Counted from the first letter of the stretch, positions 1-9,683 are shown. The stretch is 64,000 nucleotides of DNA from Sulfolobus tengchongensis (GCF_036967215.1 NZ_CP146016.1:338501-402500), one strand, 5' to 3'. Numbers and translations are program-made. The notes: generated from the sequence alone by a model not told the origin.

Positions 1-99
1 GTTTAAGATTTTTAAAACTCTATCGAACTTTAGAAGTAAAGTTTATTTTGCTACATAAGCAGTTAAATCTTTTTAACCTACTAATGTATAATACCTAGT

Positions 100-1017
100 A
101 TGAATCAAGTTCATGAAATATTAGAAGATTCATTAAGTAGCTTTCTTAAATTACTTTTATTAGGTGATCTACTAAACATTAGTATTGATGAAAAAGATGC
201 TGAGAGGCTTCTGCAAGCGTCTAGTAATATTGCACTAGATCTCACCAGGGGAATTATGCGAAAGAGATTTGGTAATGATAAAATTAAGAAAATAGATGAA
301 AGTCTAAATAATGTATATTTAACGTTTGAATCAATTGATACCACTCCAGAATTGTATCGTCTTTTAGTAAAAAAGCTAAGTGATATAGCAAAGAAATCTG
401 ATCTGGAATTAATATGGAAAGATTTAGAGGAATTTGAGAATTACTTGTTAAAATTTAACAAAAAGGAAATTGAAGAAACAGAGCTAGGAAGTGTTCTCCA
501 CACTATCAGTGAAATGAAAAAAGCGTTGATAAATTACCTTGCATCAATCAAAGGTGATAACAGTGAAGCAATCCTAATTATAAAAAATGATAATTTCAAT
601 TTAATTTTAGGAGATAAAGTATATGAATTAAAAATTAGTGGGTTAAGTAACAGTGAGAAAAGTTCTTCAGATAGTCTTAGACTGCAAAAAGCACTAGAAC
701 TTGTACTAAACGAAGAGGAGAAGATAAAGAGGAAAATGATATTAGGAGAAGTTTTCAGTATTAGCAAAATTAAGGATAAGAACGGAAAAATTATAAACGC
801 TATGATTAGCTTTGCTGATTCGAAGGAGATTTTAGATTTAAGAAAAACCTCTAATATTACTATAAGATTCTTACGTAAAATTGATGATCTCTGCTTATTC
901 ATCTCGGGAAATAATTTATATGCGATTACTCCTTGTAATACAGAATTTGAACTAGATACAGAATATATTTATAAAGGAGAGAACAAATTCGAAAAACTAA
1001 TCAACTTTAACTCGTAA
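100..1017 (+). CDS. Hypothetical protein, 305 aa
   Basis: I do not recognise this family. The protein is soluble, charged and probably helical in its first 150 residues, with many Leu/Glu/Lys and no membrane segment or signal peptide. The second half is richer in predicted beta strands. No Cys pairs or nucleotide-binding motifs are visible. The ATG at 100 follows an AT-rich TATA-like stretch (about 64-76) at leaderless spacing, which supports this start. The 3' end overlaps the convergent DUF35 gene by 21 bp. Real by length and coding character; function unknown. Confidence 0.8.
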   Translation: MNQVHEILEDSLSSFLKLLLLGDLLNISIDEKDAERLLQASSNIALDLTRGIMRKRFGNDKIKKIDESLNNVYLTFESIDTTPELYRLLVKKLSDIAKKSDLELIWKDLEEFENYLLKFNKKEIEETELGSVLHTISEMKKALINYLASIKGDNSEAILIIKNDNFNLILGDKVYELKISGLSNSEKSSSDSLRLQKALELVLNEEEKIKRKMILGEVFSISKIKDKNGKIINAMISFADSKEILDLRKTSNITIRFLRKIDDLCLFISGNNLYAITPCNTEFELDTEYIYKGENKFEKLINFNS

Positions 1018-1431
1018 AGGCCATTGGAAGCTAATGAATTTCACTTTTACCCCAGCTCTAACGTTACCATCGACATAGCATAAGATCCCTCCTTCCGTAT
1101 TTGGAAATCTAACTAAAGCTATGCTTATTGGCTGAGTTAACCTATTTCCGTTATCATCTTTATAGATTATGGTAAATGAATCAATATACGCTTCATCTTT
1201 ATTTACCTCCACGTAAGTTTCTATTTTAATAAAGCAATGCTCACAATATAATCTAGCGGGTACATAGATTCTACCGCACTTATCACATTTGCTTCCTATG
1301 ATCTTGCCTTGTTTCAGTCCATTAAAGAATTGTTCACCCGCAGGGCCCACTGTATATTCGTATTTCTCCGCTTCCATTACATCGAACCATTTTAATAGGC
1401 TTCCTTCCTTTCCACTTTTCTCCCATGCCAT
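997..1431 (-). CDS. DUF35 OB-fold/zinc-ribbon acyl-CoA-associated protein
   Basis: A 144-aa protein with a rubredoxin-like zinc ribbon (Cys49, Cys52, Cys63, Cys66) followed by an OB-fold, the DUF35 architecture. DUF35 proteins form complexes with thiolase-superfamily enzymes, binding or channelling acyl-CoA. It is the last gene of the run 4268 to 997 and starts directly after the stop of another DUF35 gene, without spacing, so the two are co-translated. The partner is inferred to be one of the two thiolase-fold proteins upstream. The 3' end overlaps the convergent neighbour by 21 bp. Family assignment is firm; the reaction is not known. Confidence 0.9.
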   Translation of the reverse strand: MAWEKSGKEGSLLKWFDVMEAEKYEYTVGPAGEQFFNGLKQGKIIGSKCDKCGRIYVPARLYCEHCFIKIETYVEVNKDEAYIDSFTIIYKDDNGNRLTQPISIALVRFPNTEGGILCYVDGNVRAGVKVKFISFQWPLRVKVD

Positions 1432-1929
1432 TTAAATCACCTTAAAGCATTGTATATCTTCAATGCTTGCCTTTCTCTCTTCCTTAGGTTTCCAAACTGC
1501 CTTTACTTTCTTTCCTATGATTTCCATACTTTTCACTTCCTCGTAACTGACGCATATTCTATGAAATATGCCGGGATATACAAAATGTCTTTCATTAGAC
1601 GGTAATAATCTTATAACACCCACTATTTCAGGTTCTTCTAACTTAGCCCTAGTCCAACTTATAAAACTAGCAACTGCAGTCATTACGATTCCCTCATCCT
1701 TTACTTCTACCCATTCATCTGTGGGTCTAAAGCATTCTTCACAATACATTTTAGGAGGAACGTATATTTTCCCGCATCTGCTACATTTCCTCCCGTATAT
1801 TTTACCTTCCTTAAATCCTAACAGATACTTACTTTGAGCTTGACCTGCAGTATAAGCATATTTTGCATTTGGCTTGTAAGAAATAAGGAAGTGTTTACCC
1901 AATTCCTCTTCCTTTAATGGAGTAACCAT
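1432..1929 (-). CDS. DUF35 OB-fold/zinc-ribbon acyl-CoA-associated protein
   Basis: A 165-aa paralogue of the next gene, with the same zinc ribbon (Cys49, Cys52, Cys63, Cys66) and a C-terminal OB-fold. It starts 18 bp after the stop of the second thiolase-fold gene. Two thiolase-fold and two DUF35 genes in one operon suggest a hetero-oligomer. Known precedents are the thiolase/HMG-CoA synthase/DUF35 complex of archaea and the Ltp2-ChsH2(DUF35) retro-aldolase of actinobacterial steroid side-chain degradation. Which thiolase it binds cannot be told from sequence. Confidence 0.9.
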   Translation of the reverse strand: MVTPLKEEELGKHFLISYKPNAKYAYTAGQAQSKYLLGFKEGKIYGRKCSRCGKIYVPPKMYCEECFRPTDEWVEVKDEGIVMTAVASFISWTRAKLEEPEIVGVIRLLPSNERHFVYPGIFHRICVSYEEVKSMEIIGKKVKAVWKPKEERKASIEDIQCFKVI

Positions 1930-1947
1930 TCCTCTTCACCTCATTAT

Positions 1948-3126
1948 TTAGTTACGTAAAACTATAACTGTACCGGCCTGCATTAAATCTCCCCATGCTT
2001 GAGCTAAACCAGTATGAACTGGTCTTTTTACTTGCATCTTTCCCGCGGTTCCCTTTAATTGCCAATATATACTTATTACCTTCATTAGTCCAGCAGCAGC
2101 TATTGGATTACCTACACCTAAAAGTCCACCACTCGGACTGCTTGGCAAATCTCCATCAACATCAAATACTCCCTCCTTTAACAATTTTGGAGCCTCACCT
2201 CTTTTAGCCAACTGTAACGCCTCCAAATGATGTAACTCCTTATAGTCAAATGGGTCATAAGGTTCTACAACATCTATTTCCTTATTAGGCCTTTCAATTC
2301 CAGCCATCTTATATGCCATTCTTGCAGCGAATTCCACATATCTAGCATATGCTAAATCTCTAGCTGGCCATTCTGTATTATCTAATGTCCATCCCACACC
2401 ATCGACCCATACTGGAGTATCAGTATACCTTCTAGCTACATCTTCGGAAGCTAATACTATTGCAGCCCCGCCATCACTAACTGGACTAACATCTAAGAGT
2501 TGAACCGGCCATACTAGAACTTCACTCTTCAATACATCTTCTACAGTTATGTTTGCACCCAATTGTGCATACGGATTATTTATTGCATTTCTTTTGTTCT
2601 TAACTGAAACTAGCGCAATTTCCTCTTTCTTTATACCATAAGTGGCCATATATCTGTGCATTTCCATTGCGAATATCCATATAAGATTAGGATTGAGAGG
2701 TTTTTCTAAAATTGGATCCCAAATGTATCTAAATACCGCTTGAGGATGTGGCCTTGCTGGGCTCATTTTTTCCTCAGCCACTGCAAGAACTTTTTGACAA
2801 AGTCCACTAGCAACATGGTACCAACCCGCAATCGCTGTCATAACCCCAGTAGCTCCACCCACATATACTCTACTAACTGGTTTTCTAATGCCTCCAGCAC
2901 CATGGGATAGATACTCACCTTTTAGATTGACACCATCAAATGCATCTGGTGCACTTCCTATTACTACGCAATCAATATCCTTTAACTCTAACCCTGCTTC
3001 TTCTAATGCTTTACTTGCAGCTTCCCATGCGATTTCTTGAGACGTCTCTAAAAGTCTTCTTCTGAATAACGTTAAACCAGCACCTACTATTGCAACCCTT
3101 TTATTTAAGTGAATATTTACTTTCAT
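1948..3126 (-). CDS. Thiolase-fold protein (lipid-transfer/aldolase-like), no catalytic Cys
   Basis: Thiolase-superfamily protein of about 392 aa. The frame is open further upstream, but the ATG at 3126 forms an ATGA overlap with the stop of the preceding thiolase gene, so I choose that start. Where archaeal thiolases have VEAACASG, this protein reads VYVGGATG, so the acylated Cys is Gly. The GHP motif near the C-terminus is GNP. A YDPFDYKELHHLE segment resembles Ltp-type proteins. It is therefore unlikely to be an acetyl-CoA acetyltransferase; a retro-aldolase or scaffold role with DUF35 fits better (inference). Confidence 0.88.
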   Translation of the reverse strand: MKVNIHLNKRVAIVGAGLTLFRRRLLETSQEIAWEAASKALEEAGLELKDIDCVVIGSAPDAFDGVNLKGEYLSHGAGGIRKPVSRVYVGGATGVMTAIAGWYHVASGLCQKVLAVAEEKMSPARPHPQAVFRYIWDPILEKPLNPNLIWIFAMEMHRYMATYGIKKEEIALVSVKNKRNAINNPYAQLGANITVEDVLKSEVLVWPVQLLDVSPVSDGGAAIVLASEDVARRYTDTPVWVDGVGWTLDNTEWPARDLAYARYVEFAARMAYKMAGIERPNKEIDVVEPYDPFDYKELHHLEALQLAKRGEAPKLLKEGVFDVDGDLPSSPSGGLLGVGNPIAAAGLMKVISIYWQLKGTAGKMQVKRPVHTGLAQAWGDLMQAGTVIVLRN

Positions 3127-4268
3127 GGCTTTTCCACCACCACAACTGATCCAGTGAAGGTTGGGATACCTCGCCATGAGGCGACTAAGGCGCGTTCACC
3201 TTTTCCTTGTTTTATATAATCTATTGCATCTAACATTAATGAAAATCCAGAAGCTTCTAAAGGAACACCTTTGGATAAATGCCCACCTAACGGATTTACT
3301 GGAATTTCTCCCTCAGCTGAAAAGTTACCCTCTCTTAAATCCTTTGATGGTTCCTCGGATATTCTTAATCCTTCTAGATGTTCTAGTTCCTTATAGCTGT
3401 ATCTATCATCTACGAAGACCGCATCGAAATATCTTCTAGGTGATTCAATTCCAGCCATTTTATACGCCATCTCAGAGGCTATTTTTATGTAATTAGCTTT
3501 TCCTAATTCTGAAGTCTCTATGTTTGAAGAATCTGTTGCAAAACCTAACCCTTTCACTATTATGTAATCATCCTTCTTAATCCTTTTAGCAACTTCCTCC
3601 TCAGCTACTACGAGAACTACAGCACCATCTACAAACGGTGCTATGTCTAGTTCACTTAGGGGATATACTACATAATCTTTTCTTAAAACTTCTTCAGCGG
3701 ATATATTACTAGCATAAGAAGCCCTCGGAGATAGGAGTCCTGCTTTCTTATTTTTCTCCACAACTAAGGCTAGATCTTCTCTCGTAATGTTTTTCCTTTG
3801 CATGAATTTCACTGCATCTAAGCCTGCAATGAAGTGAAAGTTAGGGGGGTCTATTGATCTAATATATATAGGATCCATTGCAAATTTTACTAAATCACTA
3901 AAGGTTAGAATATCACTTATCTTAGAATGTGCTTCAATAGAAACTACATCAGCAACTCCAGAATTTATATGCATGAAAGCATGAGCTAGTCCTTGGAGAG
4001 AATCTCCAGTAACTGTCATAGTTGGTCTCATTGCACCACCTATTTGATCGGGGGCGAATTCATCACTTATTGATATTCCTTCCCAAAAATCTTCTTGGCA
4101 AGATATGAAAGAGTCAACATCCTTTCTAGGATCTATATTGCCCGCATCCATATATGCTCTAGTAGCAGCCTCAAAAACCATTTCTCTAAATGAGACTTCT
4201 GGCGTTGTAGGTCTAAAACCAAACCATCCTATACCTATTATGGCCATTCTATTCAAAAAAGTCCCCAA
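3123..4268 (-). CDS. Thiolase-fold protein, no catalytic Cys
   Basis: A 381-aa thiolase-superfamily protein. The nucleophile region reads TVTGDSLQGLAHA, with Ser in the Cys position, and the C-terminal GHP motif is GVP, so the thiolase catalytic Cys and His are both missing. It is the first gene of a tightly overlapping set (ATGA with the next thiolase-fold gene, then two DUF35 genes). The pair probably forms a heteromer. An acyl-CoA dehydrogenase just upstream on the same strand suggests oxidation of an acyl-CoA before carbon-carbon cleavage. Family is certain, activity inferred. Confidence 0.88.
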   Translation of the reverse strand: MGTFLNRMAIIGIGWFGFRPTTPEVSFREMVFEAATRAYMDAGNIDPRKDVDSFISCQEDFWEGISISDEFAPDQIGGAMRPTMTVTGDSLQGLAHAFMHINSGVADVVSIEAHSKISDILTFSDLVKFAMDPIYIRSIDPPNFHFIAGLDAVKFMQRKNITREDLALVVEKNKKAGLLSPRASYASNISAEEVLRKDYVVYPLSELDIAPFVDGAVVLVVAEEEVAKRIKKDDYIIVKGLGFATDSSNIETSELGKANYIKIASEMAYKMAGIESPRRYFDAVFVDDRYSYKELEHLEGLRISEEPSKDLREGNFSAEGEIPVNPLGGHLSKGVPLEASGFSLMLDAIDYIKQGKGERALVASWRGIPTFTGSVVVVEKP

Positions 4269-4366
4269 AGTACCTTATTTTACGCAACTTATTAAAGCTT
4301 TCGAGCTTTTTCTCATAATATATTTATGGAAAATAAAGCTATTTTATACTCACATAAAATAATGAA

Positions 4367-5485
4367 TTAGGCTAGAAAAGGTATTCCATACTGCTCAATA
4401 TATTTGGCTATTATATGCCTCTGAACTTCATCCGTTCCTTCTCCTATTCTGAGTAACCTTACGTCACGATAGATCCTTTCAATATTACTGCCTTTAGCGT
4501 AACCCATTCCACCAAATATTTGTAAAGAAACGTCTACGATTTCATTTGCGACTATGGCAGACAATAGTTTTAACATGGCTACATAAGTACCTTTATCTTT
4601 TGCTTTTTCATCGAACATCTTACTGACCTCCTTAGCTAATGCCTTTACTGCATTAAGCTTAGCTATGGAATCTGCAAAGTACCATTTTATCCCCTGAAAA
4701 TCATATATATAATTACCAAACGCTTGCCTAGATTTAGCCCACTTATATGCCTCCTCTAATGCAACTTCCGCGAGGCCTATTCCAATCCCAGTAATGGCTA
4801 ACCTACCAACTTCTAATACTGAATTTACCATCTCCCATCCATTATTTACCTCACCTATTACATGCTCATTTTGTACCTTGCATTCATGAAAGATGACTTC
4901 TGCAGTTCCAGTTCCTCTATTACCCATAACCTCAATTTTTCTAGTTTCCACACATTCACCTTTAGGTATTATGAATACTGATAGATCTTTTCTTGACGAG
5001 CCGGTCTTTGCGACTGTGATAAACACATCTGCATAGAGACCTTGTGTTATCCACATTTTGTGACCTTTAACTACCCATAAACCATCCCTTCTTTCAGCAA
5101 ACGTCTTCATCGAACCTATATCACTTCCACCTGTTGGTTCAGTAAGTGCGAAACTACCTATCATTTCACCTTTACTCATTGGTTCTAGAAAGTTTCTTCT
5201 TTGACTTACATCACCATATAATCTAAGCATCTCGCCGGCTAATTCTCCTTGAGCATCAACTATTAGAGCTAAAGAGCCACTAACCTTGGCTATTTCCTCT
5301 AAAATTATTAACATGTCATAATGAGATAATCCGCTATTTAGGGGAATTAGAAAGCCCAATTCTCCTAACTTTCTAACTAAATCTCTTGGGTAGTAATCGT
5401 CTTTATCAATCTTATTAACGACTTTTTCCACATCCCTACTTAAGAATTCTCTTAGAGATTGAATAAAAAGTTCTTTTTCACTCAT
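4367..5485 (-). CDS. Acyl-CoA dehydrogenase
   Basis: A 372-aa FAD-dependent acyl-CoA dehydrogenase of usual length: N-terminal helical domain, central beta domain with FALTEPTGGSD and WITQG, and C-terminal helices with the signature RIGEGTDEVQRHI, whose Glu sits where the catalytic base of medium-chain enzymes is found. It oxidises acyl-CoA to 2-enoyl-CoA and passes electrons to ETF. It lies 98 bp upstream of the thiolase/DUF35 set on the same strand and is divergent from an acyl-CoA synthetase with an about 90-bp shared promoter region, which suggests one catabolic pathway. Substrate chain is unknown. Confidence 0.95.
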   Translation of the reverse strand: MSEKELFIQSLREFLSRDVEKVVNKIDKDDYYPRDLVRKLGELGFLIPLNSGLSHYDMLIILEEIAKVSGSLALIVDAQGELAGEMLRLYGDVSQRRNFLEPMSKGEMIGSFALTEPTGGSDIGSMKTFAERRDGLWVVKGHKMWITQGLYADVFITVAKTGSSRKDLSVFIIPKGECVETRKIEVMGNRGTGTAEVIFHECKVQNEHVIGEVNNGWEMVNSVLEVGRLAITGIGIGLAEVALEEAYKWAKSRQAFGNYIYDFQGIKWYFADSIAKLNAVKALAKEVSKMFDEKAKDKGTYVAMLKLLSAIVANEIVDVSLQIFGGMGYAKGSNIERIYRDVRLLRIGEGTDEVQRHIIAKYIEQYGIPFLA

Positions 5486-5535
5486 AATTATCCTTATGAA
5501 GTACTACATTTTAAAATCTCTTATGAACTAAAAGT

Positions 5536-5547
5536 AAAGTATATATG
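5536..5547 (+). promoter_or_regulatory. TATA-like box of the acyl-CoA synthetase gene
   Basis: The sequence aaagtatatatg is centred about 33 nt before the ATG at 5576. Transcription would begin about 5570, which makes the further upstream in-frame ATG at 5459, inside the divergent dehydrogenase gene, an unlikely start. Confidence 0.5.
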
Positions 5548-5575
5548 CGACTTATCACAAAAAATAAATGAAAGC

Positions 5576-7438
5576 ATGAGTTGGAAAATATACTCATTAG
5601 ATGAAATTAGGTCAATGGCTAAGTTCGCTATCGAGAATCCGGAAGCTTTCTGGTTAGATAAGGCTAAATTCATAACATGGTTTAAGCAGCCAGAGAAGGT
5701 AATCGAAGGAGAGCCTCCTCAAGAGAGATGGTTCTCTGGAGGAACTACTAACATCTCATATAACGCTATTGATAGGCACTTAGCCCAAAAGAAAGATAAG
5801 ATTGCATTCTATTGGATTAACGAGAGGTTAGATTTTAGATCAATATCATATCAAGATCTTTATCAAGAAGTAAATAAGGCTGCTTATGTTCTAAGTGAAT
5901 TAGGTGTGAAAAAAGGTGATGTAGTTTCACTTTTAATGCCGAGTACTCCGGAAGCAGTCTATTTCTCATTAGCGGTTCATAGACTTGGTGCAGTTTTAGC
6001 TATACATTACATAGGCTTAAGTGAAGAGACGTTAGCGTATAGGTTCAACGATTGCGGTTCAAAAGTGCTAGTTGTTGCCTCTAAGACATTTAGAAATGGG
6101 AATGAAATAAGGGTTAAGGACTTTATCGATAAAGTATTAGAGTCACGTAACACTCCGATACAGAAAATTTTAGTAGTGCCAAGAGGATATTCTGATTTTA
6201 ATGTTAATGGTCAGAGGGATGTGGTTTATGACGATCTAAAACCTAGAGGGAAAATTTACGTTAAACCCGTAGAAGTAGAGGCAAATGATCCAGCTACAAT
6301 TTATTATACATCAGGGACAACTGGAAGACCAAAAGGGCTATATCACACTAATGGAGGATATGTGGTAGCGCTTAATTGGGCTTTTAAGGCAATATTTGAT
6401 CCAAAGGAAAATGACGTATGGTGGACTATTTCAGAATTAGGTTGGCCAGTATGGCCAATGGCTAATTTATACACAATACCGGTAATGGGAATAACTGGAG
6501 TATTATTTGAGGGATATATAGGATATAAAAGGGATCTATTCTCTAGAATAATTGAAAGATATAGTGTAAATCTAGTTTGGAGCTCAACTACAACACTCTA
6601 TACGTTAAAGAGTTTAGGTGAAGAGTCAGTGAAGGCAGGAGATACATCAACCTTAAGAGTCATTTTAAATACTGGCGAACCATTAAATGTGGGTGCGTGG
6701 CTTTGGCTAAATCAAAATCTCCCCCACGTTAAAATAGCTGATGCGTATTGGATGACAGAACACCTATTGCCTATAGCTGCAACACCCTACGGAATTGGTG
6801 AAATACCGTATAAGGCCGGATCCGCGGGTATTCAATTTCCAGGCTCTTATTTTCTAGTAGTTGATGATGAAGGCAAACAACTACCTCCTAAACAGAAAGG
6901 ATATATAGTACTAAAACCGCTTAGTCCAGCTTTAGCAAAGATGTGGAATGATCCCAACTATGAGAGAATAAAGAAACAGTATTGGTCTAGATTTCCGGGT
7001 TATTTCTACACTGGTGATTATGGCTATGTTGATGAAGATGGATATTTATTTGTATTAGGTAGAGCGGACGATGTGATAAGAGCGGAGGGAGAGAGGATAG
7101 GCACCCTTGAAGTTGAAAGTGTTATCGTAACTCATCCTAATGTAGCTGAGGCAGCAGTAGTAGGTCAAGGAGGCAGTATAGTGGCATTCATAGTTCCTAG
7201 ACAAGGCATTGAAGCTAATGATACATTAAGGAATGATATTAAGAGTTATTGTAGAAATGCTGGTTACATTGTGGATAAGATTGTATTTGTCAAAAGATTA
7301 CCTAAGACTAAGAGTGGTAAGATTATGAGGAGACTTTTGAAAGCAATTTTAGCTAATGAAAATCCAGGTGATATATCAACTCTGGATGACATAAAGATCC
7401 TGGATGAACTCAAGGAGTCGTTAAAGGGATTAACTTAG
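5576..7438 (+). CDS. AMP-forming acyl-CoA synthetase (acetyl-CoA synthetase-like)
   Basis: ANL-superfamily ligase of 620 aa that activates a carboxylic acid through an acyl-adenylate to acyl-CoA. Visible motifs: phosphate loop YTSGTTGRPKG, TGDYG, hinge region GRADDVIRAEGERIG and the C-terminal catalytic lysine in PKTKSGKIMRR. The segment that reads WQTETG in acetyl-CoA synthetases is YWMTEHLLP here, so acetate may not be the substrate. The frame extends upstream to 5459, but the promoter position supports 5576. It is divergent from the acyl-CoA dehydrogenase and overlaps the convergent regulator gene by 9 bp at its end. Probably provides the CoA ester for the neighbouring operon. Confidence 0.93.
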   Translation: MSWKIYSLDEIRSMAKFAIENPEAFWLDKAKFITWFKQPEKVIEGEPPQERWFSGGTTNISYNAIDRHLAQKKDKIAFYWINERLDFRSISYQDLYQEVNKAAYVLSELGVKKGDVVSLLMPSTPEAVYFSLAVHRLGAVLAIHYIGLSEETLAYRFNDCGSKVLVVASKTFRNGNEIRVKDFIDKVLESRNTPIQKILVVPRGYSDFNVNGQRDVVYDDLKPRGKIYVKPVEVEANDPATIYYTSGTTGRPKGLYHTNGGYVVALNWAFKAIFDPKENDVWWTISELGWPVWPMANLYTIPVMGITGVLFEGYIGYKRDLFSRIIERYSVNLVWSSTTTLYTLKSLGEESVKAGDTSTLRVILNTGEPLNVGAWLWLNQNLPHVKIADAYWMTEHLLPIAATPYGIGEIPYKAGSAGIQFPGSYFLVVDDEGKQLPPKQKGYIVLKPLSPALAKMWNDPNYERIKKQYWSRFPGYFYTGDYGYVDEDGYLFVLGRADDVIRAEGERIGTLEVESVIVTHPNVAEAAVVGQGGSIVAFIVPRQGIEANDTLRNDIKSYCRNAGYIVDKIVFVKRLPKTKSGKIMRRLLKAILANENPGDISTLDDIKILDELKESLKGLT

Positions 7439-8059
7439 ACTATTTTGAATATAAAAATCTATTATTTTTCTTTGAGCATTTCTTAAATGGTAAAGGAAAG
7501 TTACTTTACTTATTCCTAATAGCTCAGCTAGTTCGTCAGCTGAAGCTCTTCTGGGATAATCTAGGTAGCCATATGTTTGCGCAAGCGTAAGTACTCTTTT
7601 TTCCCACTCAGTTAAATTAGGATAAAATATCGGATTAAAATTAGCTATCTCTGCATGAACTATCTTTCCTAAGCTTCCTAATTCTTTAAGAATTTCCCTG
7701 ATATTTTTACTAGATGTTACGAAGGACCATTTTTCCTCTTTATCTTTAATAACATTACCTAAAATTAATACTTCTTTGTCATATAAAACTCCAGCTACTG
7801 ATCCTTTGTACGTATTTAAGAAGTCTACGTACGTACCTCCTTTAAATCTATCGATTTTTATAACTTTAACTACACTTTTATGGGATCTCATCAAATTTGG
7901 CACAGCCTTATCCATACTATCGACAAGTATTCTACTCCTCAAATAGTTCTTATGAGGATATACTTCTAAGTTGATAGTGTAAGCAGTAAATGGCATATGT
8001 GAGGTCCAACAGTCTTCATGATTTACGACAATATCCACGCGTTTAAGCATGTTAATCAT
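7430..8059 (-). CDS. Bat-type HTH_10 transcription regulator
   Basis: A 209-aa protein whose last 55 residues form the bacterio-opsin-activator helix-turn-helix (LTEWEKRVLTLAQ ... ADELAELLGISKVTFLYHLR). The N-terminal part is a likely ligand-sensing region typical of this archaeal family; no membrane segment. It is divergent from the MFS transporter at 8205, with an 18-bp perfect palindrome between them (8141-8158). By position it is the likely regulator of the aromatic-acid genes to its right. A start at the internal Met4 is equally possible. It could act as activator or repressor; the sequence alone does not decide. Confidence 0.85.
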   Translation of the reverse strand: MINMLKRVDIVVNHEDCWTSHMPFTAYTINLEVYPHKNYLRSRILVDSMDKAVPNLMRSHKSVVKVIKIDRFKGGTYVDFLNTYKGSVAGVLYDKEVLILGNVIKDKEEKWSFVTSSKNIREILKELGSLGKIVHAEIANFNPIFYPNLTEWEKRVLTLAQTYGYLDYPRRASADELAELLGISKVTFLYHLRNAQRKIIDFYIQNSLS

Positions 8060-8140
8060 GTACTATTTAAACTCTGTAATTTAAAAAATTATAAGTATTA
8101 TCAATATTTAAGAACTAGTACATTATATTGACTGTATGTT

Positions 8141-8158
8141 TATTAAACTAGTTTAATA
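8141..8158. promoter_or_regulatory. 18-bp perfect palindrome, candidate operator
   Basis: TATTAAACTAGTTTAATA is a perfect inverted repeat in the regulator/MFS intergenic region, centred about 55 bp before the MFS start. Its half-site AAACT recurs, in a different arrangement, upstream of the flavin reductase and dioxygenase genes. AT-rich palindromes can arise by chance, so binding is an inference. Confidence 0.45.
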
Positions 8159-8204
8159 TTGATTATTTAAAGGTTTATTTAGTAAAGGGATAGCTGGAGA
8201 TAAA

Positions 8205-9683
8205 ATGGCAGAAAAAGCTACAGTTAAAGCGGGAGAAATAATTGCTAGAATGGATAGAATTCCAATATGGGGCCTATCATATATCTTTATAGGTATACTT
8301 GGTATAGGTTTCTTATTCACATTTTATGATATTTTCGATATCAACGTCTCATTTATACAAACTGCTTTAACACTATTCCATGTAACTAGTCCTTCTTCAC
8401 CTCAAATTCCAGTACTACTTGGTCCAATAGTGCTCTTAAATCTCGTCGGATATATAATAGGTTCGCTGATATTATCTCCAGTATCTGATATAATAGGAAG
8501 AAGACGAATGCTAATGGTAACAATGATTATAACCGGTCTGGGGAGCCTATATAACGCATTGGCTAACGATTATGTAAATTTCCTTATTGCTAGGACAATA
8601 ACGGGTATTGGAGTCGGTGCAGATTTAGCAATAGTTAACACTTATATTAATGAAGTCGCGCCAATGAATGGAAGAGCAAAATATACTAGTCTCGTATTCT
8701 TATTCTCAACTTTAGGAGCAACCTTAGGCATATGGTTAGGATTATTTTTAACTACACCTTCTTCACCATTTCCTCTAGGTTTACCATTTGCATTAGGGGG
8801 GAGTGGATTCTTTGCATTAAATGGTTGGAGGGTAATGTACGGAATCGGTGCGTTATTGGCACTAATAGGATTATTACTTAGGTTTAGTTTGCCTGAATCC
8901 CCTAGATGGCTAATCTCGAGGGGCAAAATTACAGAGGCAGAAATGATAGTAAATATGATGGAAACTAAGGCAGTCAAAAAGTTGGGGCAACTTCCCCCAT
9001 TACCTAGCTTAATATCACCTTACATTGTTCAGAAACATTCCTATCTAACTGCTATGAAGACGATATTTGGGAATTCAAATTACGTAAAAAGGTTCATAAT
9101 ACTAGTGATAATGTGGCTATTTGGATACATGACTGTTTATACGTTAGCTGCTGGTTTAACTTCAGTGTTGGCGTCGTTAGGATTTCCTCCATCAGAGGCT
9201 GGAATGATAGCGGCAATAGGAGTTATAGGGTTTATATTGGTTCCAATAACTACATTTTTCACTGGAGATAGGCTAGAGAGAAAAACTTGGACAATTATAT
9301 CCGTAATCTTCACAATTTTAGGAGGGTTATTAATAGCTTTAGCTGGTACTAATATCGCATTATCCTTTTTAGGTTCTATAATACTATTCTATGGATTCAA
9401 TCTCTGGGTTCCTACATCATACACATGGACTGCAGAAAGTTTTCCTACGAGAGCTAGAAGTACTGGATTTGCATTATGTGATGGAGTGGGTCATATAGGT
9501 GGTGGTATAGGAATAATCGCAGTAGCCTCTTTTATAAGTTCGTTAATTTCATCTGGTGTAACTACATTCTTAGCAGTAGAGGTATTCTTAATAATTTCCT
9601 TATTCCAGGTTATCTCAACTATAATTGCAGTGATAGCAGGGCACAAAACTGCAAATAAAAGATTAGATGAAATATCTCCTTGA
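8205..9683 (+). CDS. MFS transporter, probable aromatic-acid importer
   Basis: A 492-aa major facilitator with about 12 hydrophobic segments, the loop 2-3 signature DIIGRRRM and the PESPRWL motif after helix 6 typical of sugar-porter/aromatic-acid-type MFS proteins. It sits between the HTH regulator and the 4-hydroxyphenylacetate hydroxylase genes, so uptake of an aromatic acid is the natural guess. A ggag sequence lies 8 nt before the ATG and TATA-like sequence (about 8160-8183) precedes it. Substrate not proven. Confidence 0.9.
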   Translation: MAEKATVKAGEIIARMDRIPIWGLSYIFIGILGIGFLFTFYDIFDINVSFIQTALTLFHVTSPSSPQIPVLLGPIVLLNLVGYIIGSLILSPVSDIIGRRRMLMVTMIITGLGSLYNALANDYVNFLIARTITGIGVGADLAIVNTYINEVAPMNGRAKYTSLVFLFSTLGATLGIWLGLFLTTPSSPFPLGLPFALGGSGFFALNGWRVMYGIGALLALIGLLLRFSLPESPRWLISRGKITEAEMIVNMMETKAVKKLGQLPPLPSLISPYIVQKHSYLTAMKTIFGNSNYVKRFIILVIMWLFGYMTVYTLAAGLTSVLASLGFPPSEAGMIAAIGVIGFILVPITTFFTGDRLERKTWTIISVIFTILGGLLIALAGTNIALSFLGSIILFYGFNLWVPTSYTWTAESFPTRARSTGFALCDGVGHIGGGIGIIAVASFISSLISSGVTTFLAVEVFLIISLFQVISTIIAVIAGHKTANKRLDEISP

